The notes: a model not told the origin generated them from the letters alone. 46,995 nt of DNA from Bacteroidales bacterium UBA5515 (GCA_002423895.1 DIOL01000025.1:80383-127377); one strand, 5' to 3'; positions 18,190 through 26,716 are shown, numbered from the stretch's first letter. A program made the numbers and translations.

Positions 18190-18230
18190 CATCTGACAAT
18201 AGTGTCAAACTAAATTGTTGAAAGCTTTTA

Positions 18231-21200
18231 ATGAACAGATTCAGAGTTGGTTTAGACGTTGGTTCTACAACTGCAAAGATTGTTGCAATAGATAATAAAG
18301 GAGAAATTAAATTCTCAAAATATATAAGACATTGTGCTGATGTATCTCAATCAGTAATATCACTTTTTGAGGAACTTAAAAATGAATTAAAGGATTGTGT
18401 AATTGAACTATCCATAACAGGTTCTGTTGGTATGGGTATTGCAGAAAGGTATTCATTATCATTTATTCAAGAAGTTACTGCAACTGTTGAAGTTGTTAAG
18501 AGTAAATTTCCTGACATTTCAACCATAATTGATATTGGTGGTGAAGATTCAAAAATTGTATATCTTCAAAGGGATGGAAATATTGATTTAAGGATGAATG
18601 GTAATTGTGCAGGTGGAACTGGTTCTTTTATTGATCAAATGGCAACTTTATTAAATGTTTCTATTGATGAACTAAATACTTTGGCACAAAACTCAAAAAG
18701 AATTCATCCCATTGCATCACGTTGTGGAGTATTTTCTAAAACCGACATTCAAAACCTGATAAGTAAGAATGTTGACAGAGAAGATATAGCAATGTCAGTT
18801 TTTCATGCTGTTGCTGTTCAAACAATAGTAACACTTTCACATGGTTTTGAAATTGAGCCAAAGATTCTTTTTTGTGGTGGTCCACTTAACTTTATTAATT
18901 CACTAAGAAAAGCTTTTGTTAATTATTTAAATATAAACGAAGAAGACACCATAACTCCACAACATGCCAATCTGTTTCCTGCATGGGGAGCTGCAATATA
19001 TAATGAAAACAAATCCATTTTCAATATTGATGACTTGTTAAATCTTTTCAAAAACGATAAGGGCGAAAACCTAAAAACCACTGAAAGATTACAACCACTT
19101 TTTGGAAATAAAGAGCAATATAAAATTTGGAAAGAGGAAAAAGAAAAGCATAGAATTGAAAAAACTGATATAAAAAACTATAATGGCGAAATTTGGCTTG
19201 GAATTGATTCTGGCTCAACAACAACAAAGATAGTTGCAATTGACAAGAATGAAAGAGTACTCTACTCCTACTACACTCCAAATAATGGAAATCCAATTGA
19301 AGCAGTAAAAAAAGGATTAGAAAGATTAATTGAAAAGAGTGGGAACAATTCTTTAAATATTAAAGCGAGTTGTTCAACTGGATATGGAGAAGACTTAATT
19401 AAAGCTGCCTTTAACTTGAATTGTGGAATAATTGAAACAATTGCTCACTATTCTGCTGCCAAAAAGATTTCTCCTGATGTTTCTTTTGTTCTGGATATTG
19501 GCGGACAAGACATGAAAGCTATGTTTGTTGAAAATGGCACACTCAACAGAATGGAGATAAATGAAGCATGTTCTTCAGGATGTGGTTCATTCTTAGAAAC
19601 CTTTTCAAAATCTCTTGGTTATGATATAGGGAATTTTGCACAAAAAGCTACTGAATCAAAAGAACCATGCGATTTGGGAACTCGTTGCACAGTTTTTATG
19701 AATTCTAAAATCAAACAAGTGCTTCGTGAGGGTGCTTCCGTTGAAGATATTTCATCAGGCTTGTCCTATTCCGTTATAAAAAACTGTCTCTATAAGGTTT
19801 TAAAAATTAAAAATACTGAAGAATTGGGTAAGAATATTGTTCTGCAAGGAGGAACAATGAAAAATGATTCAGTTGTTAGAGCCTTTGAACTACTGACAAA
19901 CACAAATGTATTCAGAAGCAATATATCAGAACTAATGGGTGCTTATGGTTGTGCAATCTACGCAAAAAACTCTGTTTTAAGCCAACCTTCACCACTTGAA
20001 GATTTAATTTCAACTGCTTCCTATACGACACAAGAATTGCAATGTAGAGGTTGTGAAAACCATTGCATAATCAACAAATACACCTTCTCCAACCAAAACA
20101 CTTTCTATTCAGGCAATAAATGTGAAAAGATTTTCACCAATGCAGGAGAACAAAGACAAAAGGGAAAGAATATTTATAATGAAAAATACGATTTAATTTT
20201 TGATAGAAAAGTTAAAACTCAAGAAAGTCAAAACAACCTGACAATTGGCATTCCTCGAGCATTGAACACCTACGAGAACTATCCTTTTTGGCATGCTTTG
20301 TTTGAAAGTTGTGGCATAAAAACAATTCTTTCCGAAACATCGATCTATAAGCAATATGAAGAAGGAATTCATTCCGTTATGAGCGACAATATATGTTTTC
20401 CTGCAAAATTGATGCATAGCCATATATATAATTTAATTGAGAAAAAGGCAGACAGAATATTTATTCCTTATGTTATTTTTGAGAAAAAAGAAAACAAAGA
20501 CTCAGTAAACAGTTATAATTGCCCAATTGTTTCTGGTTATTCCGATGTAATAAAAAGTTCCATTAATCCTTCAATACCCATTGACTCTCCTACCTTCAAC
20601 TTTAAAGATAAGAACCTTCTTAAAAAATGCTGCAATCAATATTTACAATCCTTAGGCATAAGCAAAGAAAGGATTAATATTGCAATAGATGAAGCAATTA
20701 AAGCTCAAGAAAAGTATAACAAAGAAATTGAAGAAAGGAATAGAACAATTTATAACTCCAACAAAAAGAACAATAAACTAACCATTCTATTAGCAGGAAG
20801 ACCCTACCACACTGATCCACTTGTTCAACATAAACTATCTGAAATGATTTCAGATATGGGAGCAGATGTTATTTCAGAAGATATTGTTAGAAGCATGGAA
20901 GACATTAATTTTGAAGACAATCACTATGTTTCACAATGGGCTTACATAAACAGAATACTAAAAGCTGCTCATTGGGTTGCTCAAGGAGATAATAATATTC
21001 ATTTTGTTCAAATGACTTCCTTTGGATGTGGACCCGATGCTTTCTTGTTAGATGAAGTTAAGGCAGTGTTGAAAAGAGGAGGCAAAAGTCTTACCATACT
21101 TAAAATTGACGATGTAAATAATATAGGCTCATTAAAACTAAGGGTACGTTCTCTAATTGAAAGCCTTAACTATGAAACCAACAGGGAAAGAAAACAATTA

Positions 21201-22436
21201 CCATTTGTTTCAACCCTAACCTTTACTAAAAACGAAAAGAGAAGAAAGATAATTGCACCATATTTCACCGATTTTGTTTCTCCCATTATGTCCTCATTCT
21301 TTAAGCTAACTGGCTACGACTTTGAAGTGTTACCATTAAGCAATACTGAATCAGCAAATGAAGGATTGAAATACGCCAATAACGAAGTATGCTATCCAGC
21401 AACATTAATAATTGGAGATATAATTAAAGCATTGAAATCGGGCAAATATGATTTGGAAACAACAGCCATTGCAATGACACAAACAGGAGGACAATGTAGA
21501 GCATCCAACTATTTGGCAATGATAAAGAGTGCAATGGTTGAATCTGGATTTGAACAAGTGCCAGTTATATCAGTAGCCTTTGGTGATGATATGAGCAATA
21601 AGCAATCTGGATTTAAAATCAACTGGATAAGATATATCAAAATGGCAATCCATGCAATATTGTTTGGAGATTGTCTTTCAAAATTCTATCATGCAGCCTT
21701 AGTGAGAGAAAAGAATGTTGGAGATGCTCAAAGACTAAAAGACTACTATTTGGAAGTAGCAAATAAAATAATACTTAAAAACAACTCCAAAGAACTAACC
21801 CAACTTTTAAAGCAGGCAGCAGAAGATTTCAATTCAATTGTTAAAGAAAGTAATTTGCCAAAGATTGGAGTTGTGGGAGAAATATTTCTTAAGTTCAATT
21901 CCTTTGCACATAAAGATATTCTAACATGGCTAACCGACAGGAAACTTGAAGTTGTTCCACCAATGCTATCAGATTTCTTCTTCCAGTCATTTGTAAATAG
22001 TAAAATAAGGAAAGAAGAGCATTTGGAAAACTCTTCAATACCACAATTTGTTATGGACAAAGCCTATTTGATGCTAAAGAAAATCATAAACAAATTCAAT
22101 ACCATTGGCTCCAACTTCAAATACTACACCCCATTAAATGATGTCTTTGAAACTTCCAATAATGCGAAAGAAGTAATATCTCTAACTGCACAATTTGGAG
22201 AAGGCTGGTTACTGCCTGGAGAAGTGGTGAGCTTCGCAAAACATGGAGTGAATAATGTAATAAGCCTTCAACCATTTGGTTGCATTGCAAATCATATAAT
22301 TGCAAGAGGAGTAGAAAAGAAAATAAAAACACTTTACCCACAAATGAATTTGCTTGCATTGGACTTCGACAGTGGAGTTAGCGATGTGAATATAATCAAC
22401 AGACTTCACCTTATGACCGATAACATTAAACATTAA
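18231..22436 (+). CDS. Acyl-CoA dehydratase activase, large fused form
   Basis: 1401-residue protein of the BadF/BadG/BcrA/BcrD-HgdC type. It holds two ATPase/[4Fe-4S] activator modules: GLDVGSTTAKIV (about 8-19) with C126 (NCAGGTGSF) and C165 (SRCGVFS), then WLGIDSGSTTTKIV (about 322) with ACSSGCGSF and TRCTVFMNS. The third part resembles DUF2229 (TIGIPRALNTYENYPFWHAL, DNICFPAKL) and the fourth the dehydratase-subunit-like region (LAGRPYHTDPL, NEVCYPATLIIGD, TQTGGQCRASNY). Such activators use ATP to inject an electron into 2-hydroxyacyl-CoA dehydratases or aryl-CoA reductases. The large fused form occurs in many anaerobes without a defined partner, and no dehydratase genes are adjacent here. 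It has its own promoter and lies 21 bp before the TetR gene. Confidence 0.88.
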   Translation: MNRFRVGLDVGSTTAKIVAIDNKGEIKFSKYIRHCADVSQSVISLFEELKNELKDCVIELSITGSVGMGIAERYSLSFIQEVTATVEVVKSKFPDISTIIDIGGEDSKIVYLQRDGNIDLRMNGNCAGGTGSFIDQMATLLNVSIDELNTLAQNSKRIHPIASRCGVFSKTDIQNLISKNVDREDIAMSVFHAVAVQTIVTLSHGFEIEPKILFCGGPLNFINSLRKAFVNYLNINEEDTITPQHANLFPAWGAAIYNENKSIFNIDDLLNLFKNDKGENLKTTERLQPLFGNKEQYKIWKEEKEKHRIEKTDIKNYNGEIWLGIDSGSTTTKIVAIDKNERVLYSYYTPNNGNPIEAVKKGLERLIEKSGNNSLNIKASCSTGYGEDLIKAAFNLNCGIIETIAHYSAAKKISPDVSFVLDIGGQDMKAMFVENGTLNRMEINEACSSGCGSFLETFSKSLGYDIGNFAQKATESKEPCDLGTRCTVFMNSKIKQVLREGASVEDISSGLSYSVIKNCLYKVLKIKNTEELGKNIVLQGGTMKNDSVVRAFELLTNTNVFRSNISELMGAYGCAIYAKNSVLSQPSPLEDLISTASYTTQELQCRGCENHCIINKYTFSNQNTFYSGNKCEKIFTNAGEQRQKGKNIYNEKYDLIFDRKVKTQESQNNLTIGIPRALNTYENYPFWHALFESCGIKTILSETSIYKQYEEGIHSVMSDNICFPAKLMHSHIYNLIEKKADRIFIPYVIFEKKENKDSVNSYNCPIVSGYSDVIKSSINPSIPIDSPTFNFKDKNLLKKCCNQYLQSLGISKERINIAIDEAIKAQEKYNKEIEERNRTIYNSNKKNNKLTILLAGRPYHTDPLVQHKLSEMISDMGADVISEDIVRSMEDINFEDNHYVSQWAYINRILKAAHWVAQGDNNIHFVQMTSFGCGPDAFLLDEVKAVLKRGGKSLTILKIDDVNNIGSLKLRVRSLIESLNYETNRERKQLPFVSTLTFTKNEKRRKIIAPYFTDFVSPIMSSFFKLTGYDFEVLPLSNTESANEGLKYANNEVCYPATLIIGDIIKALKSGKYDLETTAIAMTQTGGQCRASNYLAMIKSAMVESGFEQVPVISVAFGDDMSNKQSGFKINWIRYIKMAIHAILFGDCLSKFYHAALVREKNVGDAQRLKDYYLEVANKIILKNNSKELTQLLKQAAEDFNSIVKESNLPKIGVVGEIFLKFNSFAHKDILTWLTDRKLEVVPPMLSDFFFQSFVNSKIRKEEHLENSSIPQFVMDKAYLMLKKIINKFNTIGSNFKYYTPLNDVFETSNNAKEVISLTAQFGEGWLLPGEVVSFAKHGVNNVISLQPFGCIANHIIARGVEKKIKTLYPQMNLLALDFDSGVSDVNIINRLHLMTDNIKH

Positions 22437-22457
22437 AAGGAAAGAACGACGAAAACA

Positions 22458-23048
22458 ATGGAAGAAAAGATAATAGAATCTGCAAGGCAAATGTTTTTAG
22501 AATATGGCTATAAGAACACCAATATGAGTCTTATTGCACAAAAGGCAGGAATCAATCGTACCACACTTCATTACTACTATAACACCAAAGAAAAGATGTT
22601 TCATGCAGTGTTTGGACAAATTGTAGAAACTTTCCTCCCCCAAATACAAGACATATTAAAACAAGACAATGAGTTCTTTCAAAAATGTGAAGCAATAATT
22701 GATATTTACTTTCAAATATTTATTCATAACCCAAGCCTACCTAAATTCATATTAGATGAAATAAACAGAGATGTTGAAAACATTACAACTGTAGCTTATA
22801 GTATAGGATTTGAAACTTATATAGACACAATTATTGAAATCATAGACAAAGAAGTTGAAAAAGGAACAATAAAACAAGTACCAATTTACTATCTTATTAT
22901 GACCTTTATCTCTCAAATAACCTTTCCTTTTATGGCAAAAACCATAATAGAAGACATTCTTAAAAAAGATAATAAAACCCTAAATGATATTCTTGATGGC
23001 TGGAAGAAAATCATAATTTTACAATTGAAGACTTTACTGGAAAAATAA
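22458..23048 (+). CDS. TetR/AcrR family regulator
   Basis: 196-residue transcription factor. The helix-turn-helix is MSLIAQKAGINRTTLHYYYNTKEKMFHAVF (about residues 24-53), the standard TetR signature; the ligand-binding part is the helical remainder. It follows the activase by 21 bp on the same strand, so it is probably co-transcribed and may regulate that gene, which is inference. The AAGGA-like stretch before the start is not a strong Shine-Dalgarno. The ligand is unknown. Downstream is palindrome array 2. Confidence 0.9.
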   Translation: MEEKIIESARQMFLEYGYKNTNMSLIAQKAGINRTTLHYYYNTKEKMFHAVFGQIVETFLPQIQDILKQDNEFFQKCEAIIDIYFQIFIHNPSLPKFILDEINRDVENITTVAYSIGFETYIDTIIEIIDKEVEKGTIKQVPIYYLIMTFISQITFPFMAKTIIEDILKKDNKTLNDILDGWKKIIILQLKTLLEK

Positions 23049-23106
23049 CTTAATTTCAACAGTCTGTAATAGCTTGAAAAACAAATAACTCTTTATGTAA
23101 AAGTAG

Positions 23107-23210
23107 TATAATGCCATTATAATCTTCATATAATGCCATTATAGTTTAAGTTTAATGGCATTATATCACTGGTTTAATGGCATTATACTGAGAATATAAT
23201 GCCATTATAT
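23107..23210. repeat. Palindrome array 2, five units at exactly 22 bp
   Basis: Centres at 23114, 23136, 23158, 23180 and 23202: four intervals of exactly 22 bp. Units are TATAATGCCATTATA or its inverted form with a G centre (units 3 and 4: TTTAATGGCATTATA). Units 1, 2 and 5 are perfect palindromes of 15-17 bp around one central C. The spacers differ from one another. It is followed by the tail shared with array 3. Confidence 0.95.
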
Positions 23211-23211
23211 T

Positions 23212-23299
23212 GAGATCTAAATAAGGATTAATTTTTTCCTTATGAGATTTTAGTACTTTAATCCTTTATCTATTCAGTTCTAAACTTAGTATTTTATTT
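23212..23299 (+). repeat. Tail shared by arrays 2 and 3, copy 1
   Basis: About 88 bp that align with 26717-26805 with roughly ten differences and one or two gaps. Identical blocks include TCTAAATAAGG, ACTTTAATCCTTTATC, ATTCAGTTC and AACTTAGTATTTT. It starts at the same offset from the last palindrome centre in both copies. Confidence 0.9.
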
Positions 23300-23405
23300 A
23301 CGTTGTGAGGGAATTCTTTGCTGTGCAAGCGGTAAACCGATTTCTTTGCTTTGCAAAGCGACAAAGTCGATAACTTGCTGTGCAAAGCAACAAAGGCGAT
23401 AAGTA
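23300..23405 (+). repeat. REP-like block with tandem degenerate units
   Basis: Starts with CGTTGTGAGGGAATTC, like the ends of the elements at 24671 and 25645. It then carries three degenerate units of about 28-33 bp built on CTTTGCTNTGCAA..CGAT. The 38 bp at 23339-23376 are identical to 24687-24724. Confidence 0.8.
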
Positions 23406-23420
23406 ATCAAAATTAATTTG

Positions 23421-23428
23421 TATATTTG
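23421..23428 (+). promoter_or_regulatory. Predicted -7 box for the protease gene
   Basis: TATATTTG 20 bp before the ATG at 23448. No good -33 element. Confidence 0.45.
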
Positions 23429-23447
23429 TCAGCAAATAAAGTAAATA

Positions 23448-24671
23448 ATGAATAAGAAAATCATCCTTTTTACATTATCTTTGATAATGTCCTCTTGTGC
23501 TATTGCTTCAAACCCTATTACTCTAAATAAACAAGAAAATAAAGACACATTAAATATTCCTCATGACGCAATTCCTTTTAACTATATACGTAATCACATT
23601 AGTATAATAAGTAAGGTTGACTCTGTTACTGGGAATATTATATTTGATTCAGGAGCAGATGGATTATATTTAGACAGTATCTTTTTTAAGACTAACTCTT
23701 TTGGTCAATTTAAATACATACATGCAATATTACCTGGGATTGGTTCTTCAGGAGGACAAAAAGTAGAAGTAATTACTGACAAACTTAATTTTTCTGTTCC
23801 TAATTTAGCTAAGACCTTTTTTTCTGTTCCTGTCATTAAACTTAAACCTATCTTGGGCGATTTTGCAGATGGTTTAATAGGAATAAATGCCTTTGCAAAA
23901 AGTATTTTAGAAATAAACTACAAAGATGAATATCTTAGAATTCATAAAGATTTTAAAGATATCGATAAAACGACATACTCAAGAATAAGAATGATTAAGA
24001 AGAGAAATCGTCTCCATGTACCAGTTACTATTAAAATCAAAGAGAATATAGTAATCGAAGATTATTTATTATTGGATATTGGTTCAGGAGGAAGTGTAGA
24101 TATAATAAATGAAACATCAGTAAAATATAATTTTAAAGATGAAATTACAGATAAAGTAAAATACTTTACAAAGTATGGTGGTTTAAGTGGAAATTCTACT
24201 TCTTATAACTTTAGGGCAAGTTCATTTGAAATTGGGAACTTTAAATTAGACAGTGTTATTATGGATTATTCTGCTGATGAGAGCGGATTTTTATCAAAAC
24301 AAGATCATAATATTGGATTATTAGGTAATGATATACTTGATCGTTTTGATGTAATAATAGATTTCATTAATAATGATTTATACCTAAGACCTAATTCAAA
24401 TTACAATTATCCTTTTAAACCAAATAAACATGGATTTAACTATGTTGACAGAAGTGAAACTATGAATTCTTGGATTGTAACAGGCTTTTATGAAAACAGC
24501 AATGCTCAAAAATCAGGATTACAAATTGACGATAAGATAATATCTGTCAATGGCAAGGATATACACAATATATCTAATAAAGAACAGGAAGAACTTTGGG
24601 ACAAAATAGATAACCTTGTTCTAATAGTTATCAGAAATAACAAAGAAGAAAAAATAGAATTCAAATTATAA
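23448..24671 (+). CDS. Exported retropepsin-like aspartyl protease with PDZ domain
   Basis: 407-residue predicted exported protein. It starts with a signal sequence MNKKIILFTLSLIMSSCAIAS (SSC could be a weak lipobox). Two retropepsin-like halves follow: the first active-site motif is IIFDSGADGLYLDS, and the second lies at LLLDIGSGGSVDII, where the usual D-[ST]-G is replaced by DIGS. The C-terminus (about 335-407) looks like a PDZ domain: GFYENSNAQKSGLQIDDKII followed by SVNGKDI. Such aspartyl protease-PDZ proteins are common in Bacteroidota; substrates are unknown. The gene is flanked by 38-bp direct repeats of a REP-like element. Confidence 0.8.
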   Translation: MNKKIILFTLSLIMSSCAIASNPITLNKQENKDTLNIPHDAIPFNYIRNHISIISKVDSVTGNIIFDSGADGLYLDSIFFKTNSFGQFKYIHAILPGIGSSGGQKVEVITDKLNFSVPNLAKTFFSVPVIKLKPILGDFADGLIGINAFAKSILEINYKDEYLRIHKDFKDIDKTTYSRIRMIKKRNRLHVPVTIKIKENIVIEDYLLLDIGSGGSVDIINETSVKYNFKDEITDKVKYFTKYGGLSGNSTSYNFRASSFEIGNFKLDSVIMDYSADESGFLSKQDHNIGLLGNDILDRFDVIIDFINNDLYLRPNSNYNYPFKPNKHGFNYVDRSETMNSWIVTGFYENSNAQKSGLQIDDKIISVNGKDIHNISNKEQEELWDKIDNLVLIVIRNNKEEKIEFKL

Positions 24672-24835
24672 GTTTCCTTCGTGCGTGATTTCTTTGCTTT
24701 GCAAAGCGACAAAGTCGATAACTTACCAGTGCTATCGTTAAACCGATGAATAATCCGTAAGATTTAAATATTAAGGATTATAAATCCTTATAGTAATATA
24801 GTGAGGGATTGTAAATCCCTCACAACGGAAACCTG
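24671..24835 (+). repeat. MITE/REP-like element with inverted ends
   Basis: The left end GTTTCCTTCGTGCGTGATTT and the reverse complement of the right end (GTTTCCGTTGTGAGGGATTT) match with few differences, so the element has terminal inverted repeats of about 20 bp. Inside are the 38-bp repeat (24687-24724), a hairpin GGATTATAAATCC and a stronger hairpin GTGAGGGATTGTAAATCCC. The length of about 165 bp and absence of a reading frame fit a non-autonomous element. Confidence 0.7.
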
Positions 24836-24854
24836 GTACAATAATCATCCACGT

Positions 24855-25715
24855 TTATTTATCATGCGTAGTCATTAACCTTATTATCTTACTCAATAAT
24901 GGTTTTGCTTTTATCTCAACATCTTTAGACTTACTAACCATATTTGAAAAAGCTATAAAGACAAGAAAAGCTTTCAATATTGCACCATCAACATTAATAG
25001 TTATCAACGGCTCATTATACTGTATCTGCATAAGTCCAGATATAGACAAATATGTAAAGTAAGCTAGATAGATGAAAAAATTTATATTATTCTTACTGAT
25101 GACATAGAGCGCTAATTCTGTTTTGACTGCCTCATATTTATGATTTTCCCAATTTTTTAATGGTGAATGTTCTTTAATTACCCAATGAATAAGTCTCGTT
25201 CCATATACACTAACAATAGAGCCTACAGCTAGTGCAATGAAGAGCAAAGTTTCCCATGATATATTCAGTTTAAATAAATAATCTAAGCTTTTCACTCCCA
25301 ACATAGGTATTCCGAATGCGTATACCCCTAAACAAATATAGCTCGTCAAGATTGTAATTGAGGGAAACATCAGCTTGAAAGATATCATGGTAATCCCCAT
25401 TGGCAAAGAAACAATAAAGTCGAAAATTTTTAATATCTTATTTTTATTTTTGCCTATTAACGACTGTAAACCCTTAAAAACTATTATATATCCTATAAAG
25501 AATGCTATAGCTTTCCATTCAAATCTTGTTATTAACCATAGATATAGCAAAGTAAACCCAATACCTATACCCATGATTACTAATATAATCAATGAAAGCG
25601 TTATACTCTCAGGCATTTTAATTTTTGCCCATAGTTTAGTTAGAGTTTCCGTTGTGCGGAATTTGCAATCCCGCACTTCTTTATTATTAGGATTTTCAAT
25701 CCGACACTTATTCAT
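24855..25715 (-). CDS. Multi-pass membrane protein of unknown function; N-terminus from a repeat
   Basis: Predicted inner-membrane protein with about six to seven hydrophobic segments; I recognise no family. From the ATG at 25715 it has 286 residues, but the first 25 or so are encoded by a REP-like element (25645-25710). The alternative start is the ATG at 25616 (MPESITLSLIILVIMGIGIG), which removes the odd Cys- and Arg-rich leader and begins directly at the first membrane segment, giving 253 residues. It is 45 bp downstream of another minus-strand gene. REP-like elements in opposite orientation lie at both ends of the gene. Confidence 0.6.
   Translation of the reverse strand: MNKCRIENPNNKEVRDCKFRTTETLTKLWAKIKMPESITLSLIILVIMGIGIGFTLLYLWLITRFEWKAIAFFIGYIIVFKGLQSLIGKNKNKILKIFDFIVSLPMGITMISFKLMFPSITILTSYICLGVYAFGIPMLGVKSLDYLFKLNISWETLLFIALAVGSIVSVYGTRLIHWVIKEHSPLKNWENHKYEAVKTELALYVISKNNINFFIYLAYFTYLSISGLMQIQYNEPLITINVDGAILKAFLVFIAFSNMVSKSKDVEIKAKPLLSKIIRLMTTHDK
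25645..25710 (-). repeat. REP-like element inside the 5' end of a gene
   Basis: On the minus strand: GGATTGAAAATCC, then GTGCGGGATTGCAAATTCCG, then ACAACGGAAACTC. The same two hairpins and the ACAACGGAAAC end occur in the same order at 24762-24833 on the plus strand. Confidence 0.8.
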
Positions 25716-25760
25716 ACATATTATTTTATTACTTCAACATCCAAATTTGATATACTGTCT

Positions 25761-26291
25761 TTAATTCTTTTCCCAATCTTTTCTCCAATTTTTTTGTATG
25801 AAATCACCTTTATTACAAATCAAGTATGTTGAATCGTTCTTTAATTCAATTTTATAAATATTATTCTTTGCTTCACCATATCCATTTTCATCAATAAAAA
25901 AACGAATTGCATATTTACCATGCAAAGGATTATTAGGGACATTAAGAAATATAGAATCAGGGTTTCTACTTATAAATTCCCAAGTACCAGTTGCTTTCGC
26001 CCAATTCTCATCAACAGTAAGATTTGTATCACACAAGGTAGGTAATTTACATATGTTTTTTTCTGAAATATCCATAATGGTTGTACCCCAATCATAAACA
26101 CTATCTCTTTCCCAAAAAGAATTTTCCATTTCAACATTCCAAAATCCAATTAATTTTCTTTCTGTTGGAGATTGATAAGTTTTGAAGATTGAAAAAATAA
26201 AAAAACCTAAAAAGATTATTAAAATTAATGATAGCAATAGTATTATTATCTTCTTCTTGATTGAAAACTTTATTTTATTTTGTCTTTTCAT
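25761..26291 (-). CDS. Membrane-anchored hypothetical protein
   Basis: 176 residues: a basic N-terminus, one membrane segment (about 13-33, IIILLLSLILIIFLGFFIFSI), then a soluble beta-rich domain with LIGFWNVEME, ATGTWEFISRNPDS and YKIELKNDSTYLIC. The pattern (FWxVE, then GTWEF, then a KIELKNDSTYLIC-type strand) looks like a lipocalin-like or small beta-barrel domain seen in Bacteroidota anchored proteins, but I cannot name a family. It precedes the membrane protein gene by 45 bp on the same strand and may be co-transcribed with it. Confidence 0.6.
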   Translation of the reverse strand: MKRQNKIKFSIKKKIIILLLSLILIIFLGFFIFSIFKTYQSPTERKLIGFWNVEMENSFWERDSVYDWGTTIMDISEKNICKLPTLCDTNLTVDENWAKATGTWEFISRNPDSIFLNVPNNPLHGKYAIRFFIDENGYGEAKNNIYKIELKNDSTYLICNKGDFIQKNWRKDWEKN

Positions 26292-26610
26292 TATTTCCTT
26301 TATTTGTTACCAAATATACAATTTCTTCTTTAACTGGGTGACTATGTATATAATTTCCAAGTTCAAAGTTAAAGGTTTTATTTTGAATAGAAGTAATATT
26401 TTCTATTTAATATTCAAATATTAAAATAAAGTGTAAACCTATTTCAGGGATAAGCAAATTAAACAACTCTAAAAATTAATAATCAAAAGTCTTTTTTCAA
26501 TCTAATTATTCATTAGTTATACCCAAATAATCTTTATATAAATCTATTTAAATGAGACTTCTATCTAATCAAAGCTTATTTAGAAAAATTTAAACTTCTT
26601 TTCAATGTCA

Positions 26611-26715
26611 AAACAATGCCATTGTTTACTCAAAACAATGCGGTTGTTTTACTGAAACAATGCCATTGTTTGCCCGAAACAATGCGGTTGTTTTGACAAA
26701 ACAATGGCATTGTTT
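26611..26715. repeat. Palindrome array 3, five units at exactly 22 bp
   Basis: Centres at 26619, 26641, 26663, 26685 and 26707: four intervals of exactly 22 bp. Units 1 and 3 are AAACAATGCCATTGTTT and unit 5 is its inverted form; units 2 and 4 are AAACAATGCGGTTGTTT, so two unit types alternate. The five-base spacers (ACTCA, TACTG, GCCCG, TGACA) are unrelated, so only the palindromes are conserved. Confidence 0.97.
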
Positions 26716-26716
26716 T

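Larger units (their letters stand above)
23049..23447. other. Intergenic region with array 2, its tail and a REP-like block
   Basis: About 400 bp without a gene. In order: AT-rich leader, palindrome array 2 (23107-23210), conserved tail (23212-23299), a REP-like block (23300-23405), then a TATATTTG -7 box (23421-23428) for the protease gene. Confidence 0.8.

Noticed and set aside
19048..19296. Antisense genes within the activase and other long genes
   Set aside because: Short frames opposite a conserved, fully intact gene; no family resemblance or promoter.
18231..22436. Frameshift or fusion artefact in the 1401-residue activase
   Set aside because: The large fused form is known in anaerobes and the frame is open with intact motifs throughout.
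24671..24835. Riboswitch or structured leader
   Set aside because: Its hairpins recur elsewhere as part of a repeat family and it lies between two genes that converge, so it is not a leader.
26182..26424. Small plus-strand membrane protein gene
   Set aside because: Overlaps the start and membrane segment of the minus-strand anchored protein; it looks like its antisense shadow.
26611..26715. Tandem intrinsic terminators
   Set aside because: Arms are AT-rich and short, have one-base centres with no loop, and are not followed by T runs; the exact 22-bp period needs another explanation.
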